Shown here piece after piece: positions 43,163-51,832 of a stretch of DNA of 64,000 nucleotides (position 1 is its first letter; each line of letters starts with the position of its first letter). Made by a program: the position numbers and the translations under genes. Origin of the DNA: Nocardioides immobilis. GTDB lineage: Bacteria > Actinomycetota > Actinomycetes > Propionibacteriales > Nocardioidaceae. The stretch lies in the NCBI RefSeq assembly GCF_003515065.1, contig NZ_QXGH01000020.1, positions 1 to 64,000 on the forward strand, read 5' to 3'. A model generated the notes under the pieces. That model had not been told where the DNA came from and searched no databases. It worked only from the letters and a program-made list of their open reading frames with translations.

Positions 43163-44544
43163 TTGGGCACCGCCTTCACGATCTGGGTCTGCAACAGGTC
43201 AGGATCCTCGGACTCCTCGGTGATCTCGGGCACGGGCCGCCGTGCCTGGTCGGAGATGCGCAGCAGCAGCGCGATGATCGCCCAGTTCGCGACCAGGGAC
43301 GAGCCGCCGTACGACAGGAACGGGGTGGTGAGGCCCGTCAGCGGGATCAGCCGGGTCACACCGCCGATGACGACGAACACCTGGAGCGCCAGGACGCCGG
43401 CGAGACCGGTCGCGACCAGCTTGCCGAAGCCGTCGCGGGAGATGAGGGCGGCGCGGAGAGCGCGCTCCACGATCAGGCCGTAGAGCAGCAGCACCGCGAT
43501 CACCGCGGTCAGCCCGAGCTCCTCGCCGATCGCGGCCATGATGAAGTCGGACTCCGACTCGGGGACGCGGGACGGCATGCCCTGGCCGAGGCCGCGGCCG
43601 GTGAGGCCGCCCCAGGCGAAGCCGTAGACGGCTTGCACGAGCTGGTACCCGTCGCCGTCGCGGTCGGCGAACGGGTCGAGCCAGATCTCGACCCGCTGCT
43701 GGACGTGGCCGAAGATCCGGAACGCCACCGCGGCGCCGCCGAAGAACAGCAGCCCGCCGACGACCAGCCAGCCGGGTCGCTCGGTCGCGACGTAGAGCAT
43801 GATCAGGAACAGGCCGAAGAACAGCAGGCTCGAGCCGAGGTCCTTCTGCAGGATCAGGATGCTGAGGCTGATGCCCCACATCACGAGGATCGGCCCGAGG
43901 TCGCGGCCGCGCGGGAAGTCGACGAAGAGCACCCGACGGCCGGCGAGCGCGAGCGCGTCGCGGTGGACGACCAGGTAGCCGGCGAAGGTGATGACGAGCA
44001 GCACCTTGGCGACCTCGCCGGGCTGGAAGTTGAACGGGCCCAGGGCGATCCAGATCCGGGCGCCGTTCACCTCGTTGCCGATCACCGGCAGCATCGGGAG
44101 GATCAGCAGCACCAGGGCCGCGAGGCCCGACGTGTAGGTGAACCGCGCGAGCAGCCGGTGGTCGGGCAGCAGCACCAGGGTCGCGACGAAGAGCACGACG
44201 CCGACCGTCATCCAGATCAGCTGCTGGTCGGCGCGGCCGGTGTCCTCGGCGAGGTCGAGCCGGTGGATCACGGCGAGCCCGAGCCCGTTGAGCGCGGCGA
44301 CGATCGGCAGCAGCACCGGATCGGCGTACGGCGCCACCAGCCGCACCACGACGTGGGCGGCGATCACGAGCGCGACCAGCCAGCCGCCGTACCCGACGAT
44401 GTTGGTCGGGACCTCGCCGTTGACACCCAGGCCGACGGAGGCGTAGGCGCCGATCCCCACCACCAGGGCGAGGATCAGCAGGAACAGCTCGGCACCGCGG
44501 CGGCGGCGGTGCACGAACTGCAGGAGGCTGGCGTTGGCGGCCAC
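43159..44544 (-). CDS. rodA: RodA/FtsW/SpoVE-family peptidoglycan glycosyltransferase
   Basis: 461 residues with about ten or more membrane helices and SEDS motifs: FNFQPGEVAKVLLVI, LQKDLGSSLLFFG, a large loop with VPESESDFIMAAIGEELG, and LTGLTTPFLSYGGSSL near the end. It polymerises lipid II with its partner PbpA. The GTG start follows the pstP stop by 9 bp. Confidence 0.95.
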   Translation of the reverse strand: MAANASLLQFVHRRRRGAELFLLILALVVGIGAYASVGLGVNGEVPTNIVGYGGWLVALVIAAHVVVRLVAPYADPVLLPIVAALNGLGLAVIHRLDLAEDTGRADQQLIWMTVGVVLFVATLVLLPDHRLLARFTYTSGLAALVLLILPMLPVIGNEVNGARIWIALGPFNFQPGEVAKVLLVITFAGYLVVHRDALALAGRRVLFVDFPRGRDLGPILVMWGISLSILILQKDLGSSLLFFGLFLIMLYVATERPGWLVVGGLLFFGGAAVAFRIFGHVQQRVEIWLDPFADRDGDGYQLVQAVYGFAWGGLTGRGLGQGMPSRVPESESDFIMAAIGEELGLTAVIAVLLLYGLIVERALRAALISRDGFGKLVATGLAGVLALQVFVVIGGVTRLIPLTGLTTPFLSYGGSSLVANWAIIALLLRISDQARRPVPEITEESEDPDLLQTQIVKAVPK

Positions 44545-44553
44545 GAGTCTGGG

Positions 44554-46158
44554 CTACTCCTCGTCGTCCGCGGGCATCATTTTCTCGGCCAGGTTGCGCA
44601 CGATCGACGTCGCGTCCTCGTAGTCGTCGGCGGCGATGCCCTCCTCGACATCCGCCTGGGCGGCCTCCGGGAGCTCGTCGACGGCGAGGTCGCTGGTGCG
44701 GTACACGCTGGAGAGGCCGGGGATGCCGTCGATGCCACGGTAGACGGCGACCTGGCCGTCGTGCTCGGCGACGTAGTACTGCTGCTGGGTCCACCAGTAC
44801 GCCGACGCCAGCCCGACCCACACGAGCCCGAGCACCAGCGCCAGCGCCATGATCCGGCGCAGCCAGGTGTAGCGGGGCGGCGGGAGCGGCGCGTAGCGGT
44901 ACTCCTCCTGGTCGACCGGCGGGTCGGCCTGGATCGCGTAGCCGACGCCCTCGGGGATCTCGGCGTCGACCGGCTCGAGCTCGCCGGTGTCGCCGGAGCG
45001 GTGCCCGCGGAACAGGCTGCGGGGCATGCGCCGCTTCAGGTCGGCCGCGGCGCCGACGATCATCGGCTCGGTGTCGTCGTGCAGCGGGCTGGCCGCGAAC
45101 TGCTCCTCGGTGAGCACGTCGGCGACGACGCAGGTGACGTTGTCCGAGCTGCCGGCGTCGAGGCTGGCCCGGACCAGCTCGATCGCGGCGAACTCCGGCG
45201 ACCCGCTGGAGAGGATGTCGGCCATCCGCGCGTCCTCGAGCACGCCGCAGGCGCCGTCACTGCAGAGGAACACCCGGTCGCCGGGCGCCAGCGCGATCGT
45301 GAACAGGTCGGGCTCGACCTCGTGGAGACCGTCGAGCGCCTTGAGGATGAGGTTGCGGTGCGGGTGGATCCGCGCCTCCTCGGGGCTGATCCGGCCCTCG
45401 TCGATGAGGCTCTGCACGAACGTGTGGTCGCTGGTGATCTGGGAGAGCTCGCCGCCGCGCAGGAGGTAGCCGCGGGAGTCGCCGATGTGGCCGACGGCGA
45501 TCCGGTGGCCGTCGAAGAGGGCGACCGTCGCCGTCGTACTCGTGCCGCTGAGGGCGGGGTCGTTGTCGACCTGGCCGGCGATCGACTCGTGTGCCTCGTG
45601 GAGCCCGTCGGTGACCCGGACCAGCAGGTCGACGGATCCGGGTGCCTCGTCGAGCTGGCGGAGCTCGTTGACCGCGACACCGGACGCGATGTCGCCGCGG
45701 GCGGCGCCGCCGACGCCGTCGCAGACGGCGAGCAGCCACGGGCCGGCGTAGCCGGAGTCCTGGTTGTCCTTGCGGACCCGGCCGACGTCGGAGATCGCGT
45801 AGTAGCCGAGCCGGAGCGGCTCGGTCGAGGCCTCGACGGTGTCGGGGACGGGCGGCGGCTCCTCCTCGGGGGCGTCGACCGTCGGGCCGTCGGGAGGCAG
45901 CGGCTGCTCGGACGGCAGCGGCCGCATCATCGTCAGGTCGGCCGGGGCGCCGGCGGGCGGCACCGGGAGGTCGGTCGTCGGCCGCTCCGGCTCGGTCTCG
46001 GTCTCGACCGTGTCGGGCGGCGGCGGCTGCTCGGCCGGCGGCGGCTCCGTGGGCGGGGGTGGCTCCGGCTGCTCGGGCTGCTCGGGCTGCTCGGGCTGCT
46101 CGGGCTGCTCGGGCGGCACCGTGCGCTCGTCCGGGAGCTGGTTGTCGTCAGACGTCAA
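44554..46158 (-). CDS. pstP: PP2C-type Ser/Thr phosphatase PstP with Pro/Glu-rich N-terminal extension
   Basis: 534 residues from TTG, with GAGGAAG upstream at the fhaB end. Residues 15-110 are a low-complexity Pro/Glu/Thr region with five PEQ units. The PP2C domain follows (about 116-360), with metal-site DNQDS, CDGVGG, GHIGDSRGYLL, LCSDGACGVL and SSDNVTCVV. Then come a linker, a membrane helix (IMALALVLGLVWVGLASAYW) and an extracellular tail. It reverses PknA/PknB phosphorylation. Usual PstP starts at the PP2C domain, so the extension is unusual; ATG at residue 77 or 78 is an alternative start. Confidence 0.93.
   Translation of the reverse strand: MTSDDNQLPDERTVPPEQPEQPEQPEQPEQPEPPPPTEPPPAEQPPPPDTVETETEPERPTTDLPVPPAGAPADLTMMRPLPSEQPLPPDGPTVDAPEEEPPPVPDTVEASTEPLRLGYYAISDVGRVRKDNQDSGYAGPWLLAVCDGVGGAARGDIASGVAVNELRQLDEAPGSVDLLVRVTDGLHEAHESIAGQVDNDPALSGTSTTATVALFDGHRIAVGHIGDSRGYLLRGGELSQITSDHTFVQSLIDEGRISPEEARIHPHRNLILKALDGLHEVEPDLFTIALAPGDRVFLCSDGACGVLEDARMADILSSGSPEFAAIELVRASLDAGSSDNVTCVVADVLTEEQFAASPLHDDTEPMIVGAAADLKRRMPRSLFRGHRSGDTGELEPVDAEIPEGVGYAIQADPPVDQEEYRYAPLPPPRYTWLRRIMALALVLGLVWVGLASAYWWTQQQYYVAEHDGQVAVYRGIDGIPGLSSVYRTSDLAVDELPEAAQADVEEGIAADDYEDATSIVRNLAEKMMPADDEE
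46067..46111. repeat. Five perfect 9-bp tandem repeats inside pstP
   Basis: Five exact copies of GGCTGCTCG (plus strand) encode consecutive PEQ tripeptides in the PstP N-terminal region. Perfect short tandem repeats of this kind expand and contract by slippage without changing frame. Confidence 0.85.
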
Positions 46159-46162
46159 AGGA

Positions 46163-46639
46163 CTACTTCCTCAGCTCCAGGATGGTCTTGCCGATGCGGA
46201 CCTGTGCACCGAGGCCGATGGTCGTCGGCTGCGTGATGCGCTGGGTCCCGAGGTAGGTGCCGTTCGTGGAGCCGAGGTCTTCGACGTACCACTGGTCGCC
46301 GGAGGCGGCGATCCGAGCATGACGGGTCGAGACATAGTCGTCGTCGAGGCGGATCGCGGCGTCGTTGCCACGTCCGATGAGGATCGGCGCGTCGGCGAGG
46401 TTCGCGGTCACGCCGGAGTTCTGGCCCTGGATCACCGCGACGTGCGTCGGCGATCCGCGTCGCTTCGGCGGTGCCTTCTGCTTCGGGGGCTTGGGGGCGG
46501 GTGGAGCGGCGCCACCGCCGGCCGACGGCAGCCGGGCGCCGAACATGTCGGAACGGATCACCGAGATCGCCGAGAGCACGAAGATCCACAGGATCGCCAG
46601 GTAGGCGACCCGGACCAGGAACAACGTGAGCTCAGACAT
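46163..46639 (-). CDS. fhaB: FHA domain protein FhaB (FipA-type)
   Basis: 158 residues: an N-terminal membrane helix (LFLVRVAYLAILWIFVLSAI), a Pro/Lys-rich linker and an FHA domain (about 83-158) with ILIGRGNDAAIRL, VSTRHARI and LGSTNGTYLG. FHA domains bind phosphothreonine, here on division and cell-wall proteins phosphorylated by PknA/PknB. The start overlaps the fhaA end by 8 bp. Confidence 0.94.
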   Translation of the reverse strand: MSELTLFLVRVAYLAILWIFVLSAISVIRSDMFGARLPSAGGGAAPPAPKPPKQKAPPKRRGSPTHVAVIQGQNSGVTANLADAPILIGRGNDAAIRLDDDYVSTRHARIAASGDQWYVEDLGSTNGTYLGTQRITQPTTIGLGAQVRIGKTILELRK

Positions 46640-47372
46640 CGGTGATCTCTTCCTCCAGGAGACGGACGACCAGTGACGTGTGACCGACCTGCACGCGCGA
46701 TCCGTCGCGCAGGGCTGCCCTGCTCACCTTGCGCCCATCCACGGTGATCCCGTTGGTGGAGCCCATGTCGTGGACCTCGATCTGCAGCGGACCGTCGCCG
46801 GGTGCGGTGGCCGCGGCCGACTGTGTCGTGACCAGGAACTCGGCGTGTCGCCGGCTCACACCGGGGTCGTTGATCTGGAGGTCGGCCTCGCTGCCGCGCC
46901 CGACGACGAGGCCCGGCGGCTGCAGCGGATGACGGGTGCCGTTGACCTCGAGCACGGCCCGGGTGCGCTGGCGGGCGCTGTAGCGGGCGTGCCCGCTCAC
47001 CGACGCTTCCGCCTTACTCAGCACCCGGAACCGGCCGGTGCCGAGGTCCTCCGCGGCCTCGAACACGATCCGGATCGGACCCGGGAAGACGTAGGACTGG
47101 AGGTCGGCGTGCTCCTGCAGCTGCTCGACCAGCTCGGCGGCCAGGGCCGAGTCGTACGGCGCGAGCCGGTCCAGGTCGGACTGGGCGAGCTCGACCGAGA
47201 ACGCGTTCGGCACCAGCCGTCGCTCCCGCGACAGGATCTGTGCCTGGTTGTCGAGCTCCCGCTGGAGCGCGGCAGCGATCTCGACCGGTTGCACCGCACT
47301 GCGGAACGTGCGAGCGAAAACCCCCGAGATGGCCTGCTCCAGCTTGTGCTCGAAGCGTTGCAGTCCGCCCAC
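46632..47372 (-). CDS. fhaA: FHA domain protein FhaA (DUF3662 plus FHA)
   Basis: 246 residues from GTG 47372, which follows AAAGGAGG at good spacing. The N-terminal DUF3662 domain has GLQRFEHKLEQAISGVFAR and VEIAAALQREL. The C-terminal FHA domain (about 155-240) has LVVGRGSEADLQI, VSRRHAEF and DMGSTNGITVDG. FhaA binds phosphorylated regulators of peptidoglycan synthesis such as MviN in mycobacteria. It heads the operon, about 190 bp from the tRNA-Leu gene. Confidence 0.94.
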   Translation of the reverse strand: MGGLQRFEHKLEQAISGVFARTFRSAVQPVEIAAALQRELDNQAQILSRERRLVPNAFSVELAQSDLDRLAPYDSALAAELVEQLQEHADLQSYVFPGPIRIVFEAAEDLGTGRFRVLSKAEASVSGHARYSARQRTRAVLEVNGTRHPLQPPGLVVGRGSEADLQINDPGVSRRHAEFLVTTQSAAATAPGDGPLQIEVHDMGSTNGITVDGRKVSRAALRDGSRVQVGHTSLVVRLLEEEITDV

Positions 47373-47563
47373 TGCGGGAGCCTCCTTTCCCGTCCGCTCG
47401 TCGTCACGCACCCGCCGGTGCGGGATTCGCTCGATCGTATCGGTGTGCGCATCGTCGCTGGTTGAGGTGCGAGCGCTAGCGAGCCTCGAGACCAAGACCC
47501 CCTCACCGGTTTGGGACGCGTGGCGGCCCTGGGATAGCCTTGCCCGGCTGATCATTCAGCAGC

Positions 47564-47647
47564 GCGCGAGTGGCGGAATAGGCAGACGCGCACGGTTCAG
47601 GTCCGTGTGTCCGAAAGGACGTGGGGGTTCAACTCCCCCCTCGCGCA
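47564..47647 (+). tRNA. tRNA-Leu (CAG), intact
   Basis: An 84-nt class II tRNA. Acceptor strands GCGCGAG and CTCGCGC pair, the anticodon stem CACGG/CCGTG encloses TTCAGGT with anticodon CAG (47598-47600), a long variable arm (TGTCCGAAAGGACG) is present, and the T-arm reads GGGGGTTCAACTCCCCC. CCA is not encoded. A leucine tRNA beside fhaA is conserved in actinobacteria. Two partial copies of its 3' end lie 2.3 and 14 kb downstream. Confidence 0.95.
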
Positions 47648-47656
47648 CGTGTGACA

Positions 47657-47685
47657 GGCCCCGGGTCCTCGGATCCGGGGCTTTG
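47657..47685 (+). terminator. tRNA-Leu terminator
   Basis: A hairpin with arms GGCCCCGGGTCC and GGATCCGGGGCTT lies 9 bp after the tRNA. Nearly the same hairpin follows the two tRNA-Leu 3' fragments at 50011 and 61644. Confidence 0.8.
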
Positions 47686-47963
47686 TCCATTTCGGAGTAG
47701 GCCCGTCGTGCGGGGCTGAGACGCACCGGGATGTGCTGTTGTCGCCGTCGCTGCGGCGTCGACCTCCTGGCGTACGAAGGCGAGCTGGTCTCAGTCGCCT
47801 ATGTCGGCTCACGCGCGCCTTCAGCGATCACTTAGCGGAGGGTCATTTCTTGGGCCGAACGCCAGATGTTTGCGGGCCGTAGATGCATCCCGGGGAGCAC
47901 TCCCGCTGTACGACCTCGGGCTGGGGCATCTACTTCCGTCCCAGGGCCACGCGAGTCCACCGG
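47686..47963. other. Intergenic stretch, no gene seen
   Basis: About 280 bp between the tRNA terminator and an IclR remnant. No open frame has family-like content and no RNA structure stands out. By position it would be the left end of the first tRNA-Leu element. Confidence 0.4.
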
Positions 47964-48320
47964 TTACTGCAGCGCTCCCATGATGCTCGTGGCGGTACGA
48001 CCGACTTCGCGCGCTACGTCGGAGGCCGGGTCGAGGTGCTGTTCTAGACGGAGCCCAGAGATATTGACTGCGCCGACCACCGTCCCAGAGCGGTCCGACA
48101 CTGCGGCAGCTATCGCACTCACCCCGGGGCCCAGGCTGTCGCGGACGAGCGCCACGGACCCAGACTTGCGCACGCACTCCAACCGGGCCTCGACCGCGGC
48201 GTAGCGCTCTTCGCCGATCCGTGCACACCCTTCGTCGGCGCTCATGCGTGCGAGCATGGCAAGTCCGGTGGCGCTGGTCTCGAAGGGGATGCGCGTACCG
48301 ATCGCTGGGCCCCAGGTATG
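47964..48320 (-). pseudogene. IclR-type regulator, C-terminal ligand-domain remnant
   Basis: The readable part (TRIPFETSATGLAMLARMS, RKSGSVALVRDSLGPGVSAI, AAAVSDRSGTVVGAVNISG) is the effector-binding domain of IclR regulators down to the natural C-terminus (AREVGRTATSIMGALQ). The N-terminal winged helix and the first half of the ligand domain are missing, and upstream sequence does not look coding. It is probably a relic of the same island insertion. Confidence 0.65.
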
Positions 48321-48552
48321 ACCTGGGGCTTTACTGATTTCCGGAGTTTGCCTGAACGCAGAAGGCCGCAACGACGGGTGCACCAGCCTCTACTCGGAGA
48401 GGTTTGGACATGTCATGGATGGAGAAGCGGCGGCGCACCGGAACGGTGTTTCCAACCGGGGGCTCGCAGCGCCCGCGGTTTCGGCAAGGGCAACGCTCGG
48501 CGGATCAAGGAACCTCAAGACCGCGGGCTGGCGCTGGGGCGGGGAGTGTTCC

Positions 48553-49014
48553 CTAGTTCCGCACGTCCTGGGGTCGGACTCGGAGTCGTGCCGCGATGCG
48601 TGCCAGGGCGCGTTGGTCAGCGGGCGAGAGCAGGTCGATGGCGTGGAGGCGCACGGCTTCGACATGGAGTGGCGCTGCCTCCGCCACCTTGTCGTACCCG
48701 GACGCGGTGAGCTCGGCGATCGTGTATCGACCGTCGCTCGGATCGGGGTACTTGATGACCCATCCCCTCTGCTCGAACCGCTTGACCACGTTCGAGAGCC
48801 GGGTCAACGATCCGCTGGTGAGGAAGGCCAGCTCACTCATGCGAAGCCGACGGTCAGGTGCCTCTGACATCTGACTGAGCGTCATGTAGTCGAACAGCGT
48901 GAGGCCGGCCTCGCGCTGCAGGGGCCCTTCCAGTCGTCCAGGAAGGAGAAGGATCAGGGAGATCAACCCGGTCCATGCTTCCTTCTCTGCATCCGTCAGC
49001 CACTTGGTCGGCAC
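48553..49014 (-). CDS. MarR-family transcriptional regulator
   Basis: 153 residues in the MarR fold: REAGLTLFDYMTLSQMSEAP, a winged helix (MSELAFLTSGSLTRLSNVV, RFEQRGWV) and the wing basic motif DPSDGRYTIAELT. It is divergent from a RidA-like gene. A perfect 22-bp inverted repeat between them is its probable operator, so it likely represses both genes until a phenolic or similar ligand binds. Confidence 0.9.
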   Translation of the reverse strand: MPTKWLTDAEKEAWTGLISLILLLPGRLEGPLQREAGLTLFDYMTLSQMSEAPDRRLRMSELAFLTSGSLTRLSNVVKRFEQRGWVIKYPDPSDGRYTIAELTASGYDKVAEAAPLHVEAVRLHAIDLLSPADQRALARIAARLRVRPQDVRN

Positions 49015-49064
49015 GTTGTCCCCTCGAGTCGTGTGTGGTGTGCATGGACGAGACAGCGTACCCG

Positions 49065-49116
49065 TTTGACTTCATGCTTGAACTCATGAACACTTGAGTT
49101 CAAGCATGAAGTCAAA
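49065..49116. promoter_or_regulatory. 52-bp perfect inverted repeat, probable MarR operator
   Basis: The 22-bp arms (49065-49086 and 49095-49116; core ACTTCATGCTTGAACTCA) are exactly complementary around an 8-nt centre. The site fills the gap between marR-like and ridA-like starts. Its length could hold two MarR dimers. Confidence 0.75.
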
Positions 49117-49129
49117 TGAAGGAGTCGCT

Positions 49130-49531
49130 GTGTCCATCGAGTTCACCAACCCGGACGGTCTGCCCGAGATCGACCTGTACCGCCAAGTCTCCATCGCCAC
49201 TGGAAGCCGCATCGTGCACATAGCGGGCCAGGTCTCGTGGGGCGCAGGTGAGGTCGGTGAGTCCGATCTTGCTTCGCAGATCGAAGACAGTTATGCCCAC
49301 GTCGCGACTGCGCTCGCTGGGGCGGGGGGCTCTGTGGACGACATCGTCGACCTGACCATGTTCGTCGTCGACTGGGCGCCAGCACGGATGAGTGAGGTCG
49401 TCGACGGTCTGGACCGTGCCGCCGGGCGACTCGGCAGGAGGCCAGTCCCGCCGGCGACCCTGATCGGGGTTGCCGCTCTGGCCGCTCCGGAGTACCTCGT
49501 CGAGCTGAAGGCAGTCGCCGTCCTGCCCTGA
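49130..49531 (+). CDS. RidA/YjgF-family enamine/imine deaminase-like protein
   Basis: 133 residues from GTG, preceded by GAAGGAG. It shows the family pattern: IVHIAGQVSWGA at the substrate pocket, NxxA-type helix QIEDSYAHVATALAGAGG, VDLTMFVVD and the late PATLIGVAALAAPEYLVEL. The conserved Arg before PPATL is present (RRPVPPATL). RidA proteins hydrolyse reactive enamines or imines; some subfamilies act in aromatic degradation. Pairing with a divergent MarR suggests inducible expression against a specific compound. Confidence 0.88.
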   Translation: MSIEFTNPDGLPEIDLYRQVSIATGSRIVHIAGQVSWGAGEVGESDLASQIEDSYAHVATALAGAGGSVDDIVDLTMFVVDWAPARMSEVVDGLDRAAGRLGRRPVPPATLIGVAALAAPEYLVELKAVAVLP

Positions 49532-49868
49532 TGCCGCGACCGAGTCAGCTGCGCACACCCCCGCGAGCGTCGCGGGAACTCATCGTCGGAATCGAGTTCA
49601 CACCGCGCAGCGGATTGCCCCGCGTGGCGAGGCGGACTACTTCTTCGTGCGACGCAGGGTCTCGATGCGTAAGGGCGCGAGATCCCCATCTCCGCTGCAA
49701 CAGGCGCAATTGGTCGGTGCGGCATCGGGTGAGACAGAGCCCAGCGAGGATCAGCAACTCATGATCCCCCCGCGGGGTCCTTTCTGACGCTCGCCCATGG
49801 CCCAGAAATGTCTCATCAACTACGGCGGCCGCTGCAGTCATCGAAGCTGGACAACTCGACACTTGCTG
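49532..49868. other. Intergenic region without a gene
   Basis: About 340 bp between the RidA-like gene and the attachment-site repeat. Open frames on both strands do not resemble known families. I see no further structure here. Confidence 0.4.
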
Positions 49869-50038
49869 GTGCACCCCCGGGGTGCACACCCCCGACGTAA
49901 CGGGAGCGAACCGGATGCAACTGAACGCCGGTTTCACGCTCAGGACGACGGTTTGCGACTGGCCGAGCGTGGGGATTCTCCGGTTCAACTCCCCCTCGCG
50001 CACGGGTGACGAAGCCCGGGTCCTCGGATCCGGGCTTC
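49869..50038 (+). repeat. att repeat A: palindrome plus tRNA-Leu 3' end and terminator copy
   Basis: Begins with a hyphenated palindrome GTGCACCCC-c-GGGGTGCAC (49869-49887) and a conserved block containing CGCCGGTTTCACGCTCAGG. It then joins GGTTCAACTCCCCCTCGCGC (49982-50001, the tRNA-Leu T-arm and acceptor strand) and a terminator hairpin (50011-50038). The same composite recurs at 61499-61670. The 5' three quarters of the tRNA are absent, as expected at the right end of a tRNA-integrated element. Confidence 0.75.
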
Positions 50039-50078
50039 GTCCATTTCCACGCGAGCTCCCTGGCGCGGGTCCGGCACC

Positions 50079-51764
50079 TCAGACGCCCGCTCGGACTCGC
50101 TGCTTCGGGTGCTGACTGTCGGCGCCGTCTCCTCCGCCCGGGCCGTCCGCGCCGGCTGAGCGCTCTTCGCCGTCCGTGTGGTGGTGACCGCCGCGCAGGT
50201 TCCGGGGGAGGATGAGGGCAACCGCGATCGCGCCGACCACCAGCATCAGCCCCGCCACCCAACTGGTGGTGGCCACCGCTTCAGCGTAGGAGCTGGTTAC
50301 CGAGTGCATGAGCGCGTCGGCAAGAGTGGCGGTGCTCGGATCGCTCGCGAGGTGTTCCGCGACGCCGGCGCCCGCGCCGACGGGGTCCGCGGCACGATCC
50401 AACGCGCCGTCTACCTGGCCGCGCAGCGCCTCGGGGACGGCTGCTGTCTGGCCGGCGGTCTTGTCGGCCAGGCGCTCGTCGTAGGTGGTGGCGAGGATCG
50501 AGCCGAGGAACGCGATGCCGAGCGAGCCGCCGAGCTCGATCGCGGTGTCGTTGAGTCCGCCAGCGGCGCCGAGCTCGCTCTCGCTGAACCCGCCCATGAT
50601 GGTGTCGGTTGCCGGTGGCTCGCTCAGGCCCATGCCGAGGCCGAGCAGGGAGAGCGCGACCAGGTAGGAGACGTAGGTCGACGATGCATCTGCCTGGGTC
50701 AGGATCAGCACGCCGCCTGCACCCAACAGCATCCCTGTGACAATCAGCCATCTGCCGCTGACCCACCGCATCAAGATGCCGCTCAGCAGTGAGCCGATGG
50801 TGACGGCGACCGCCAAGGGCAGCAGACGGATCCCCGTCTCGAGTGGCCCGTAGCCGAAGATCGCCTGGAGGTACTGCGCGACGTAATAGATGACCGCGAA
50901 CGCTGAGAGGAACAGCAGCATCACGGCGAGCGAGGAGCCTCCGACGGCGCGGTCGGCGAGCTTGCGGACATCCAGCAGCGGCGCAGGATGGCGCAGCTGT
51001 CGTCGTACGAAGAGCAGGCTGGTCAGCGCTGCCAGCGCGAGTAGCGAGAGCTGGAGCGCTCCCCACCCGGCGTGGAAGCCGTCGATAACGGCGTAGACCA
51101 TTGTCCCGATCGCGACGATCGAGTAGATGCCGCCCAGGTAGTCGAGGGGCTGCCGGCTCTCCACGCGGCTAGGCGGGATCAGCGCCAGCGCGGCCACGAT
51201 CGCGACGGCCACGAACGGCACGTTGACCAGGAAGGTGGAGGACCACCCTGCGTTCGCGAGCAGGGCGCCCGACACGAGGGGCCCCAGCGCGATCGCCAGC
51301 CCGGAGGTCGCTGCCCAGATGGAGATGGCCTTTCCCCGTTCGGCGCGCGGGAAGATCGCCACCAGCAACGACAGGGTCGCCGGCATGATCACCGCCGCGC
51401 TGACGCCCATCGCGAACCGGGCAGCAATGACCGCCTCGGTGCTGTCTGCCAACGATCCGAGCAGCGACCCAGCGCCGTAGACCACCAGGCCGGCGATCAG
51501 CGCACGACGTCGCCCGACCCGATCGCCCAACACGCCGAAGAGCAGCATCAGGGCGGCGTACGGAACGGTGTAGCCGTCGACCAACCACTGCATCTCGTGG
51601 CTGCGCAGCTCGAGGTCGGCCGTCATGTCGGGCAGCGCCACGATCAGCGAGGTGTTGGCCATGACGACCAGCAGCAGACTCAGGCAGAGCACGCCGAGAG
51701 CCGGCCAGCGCCGCGGATAGGGCCGCGCATCTGCCTCTACAGGGTTCTTCACGATGAACGCCAC
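50079..51764 (-). CDS. DHA2-family MFS drug efflux transporter
   Basis: 561 residues with 14 predicted helices. Family motifs include the loop 2-3 motif FGVLGDRVGRRRALIAG and motif C-like LAIALGPLVSGALLA. This layout fits QacA/EmrB-type H+ antiporters that expel drugs or cationic compounds. The C-terminal tail is Gly/His/Asp-rich (GGHHHTDGEERS). It diverges from a TetR gene with two operator palindromes between, the classic regulator-pump pair. It starts just inside the second tRNA-Leu element. Confidence 0.92.
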   Translation of the reverse strand: MAFIVKNPVEADARPYPRRWPALGVLCLSLLLVVMANTSLIVALPDMTADLELRSHEMQWLVDGYTVPYAALMLLFGVLGDRVGRRRALIAGLVVYGAGSLLGSLADSTEAVIAARFAMGVSAAVIMPATLSLLVAIFPRAERGKAISIWAATSGLAIALGPLVSGALLANAGWSSTFLVNVPFVAVAIVAALALIPPSRVESRQPLDYLGGIYSIVAIGTMVYAVIDGFHAGWGALQLSLLALAALTSLLFVRRQLRHPAPLLDVRKLADRAVGGSSLAVMLLFLSAFAVIYYVAQYLQAIFGYGPLETGIRLLPLAVAVTIGSLLSGILMRWVSGRWLIVTGMLLGAGGVLILTQADASSTYVSYLVALSLLGLGMGLSEPPATDTIMGGFSESELGAAGGLNDTAIELGGSLGIAFLGSILATTYDERLADKTAGQTAAVPEALRGQVDGALDRAADPVGAGAGVAEHLASDPSTATLADALMHSVTSSYAEAVATTSWVAGLMLVVGAIAVALILPRNLRGGHHHTDGEERSAGADGPGGGDGADSQHPKQRVRAGV

Positions 51765-51779
51765 AACAACTCCGATCTA

Positions 51780-51832
51780 CTTGCACATTGGTGTGCAAGA
51801 AGATTGCAACACTTGCACACTTGTGTGCAAGT
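51780..51832. promoter_or_regulatory. Two TetR-type operator palindromes
   Basis: CTTGCACATTGGTGTGCAAG (51780-51799) and a second copy with arms ACTTGCACAC and GTGTGCAAGT around TT (51811-51832) share the half-site CTTGCACA. They lie between the MFS and TetR genes, the first overlapping the MFS upstream edge. Confidence 0.8.

Noticed and set aside
46067..46111. Tandem repeats that might be CRISPR-like
   Set aside because: Nine-base units without spacers, lying inside pstP and in frame; a coding microsatellite.
43633..46236. 867-codon plus-strand open frame
   Set aside because: Repetitive Asp/Glu/Arg/Val shadow lying antisense to rodA and pstP, whose products are clearly recognisable.
49982..50003. 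Second complete tRNA-Leu gene
   Set aside because: Only the T-arm and acceptor 3' strand are present; no acceptor 5' strand, D-arm or anticodon arm can be folded upstream.
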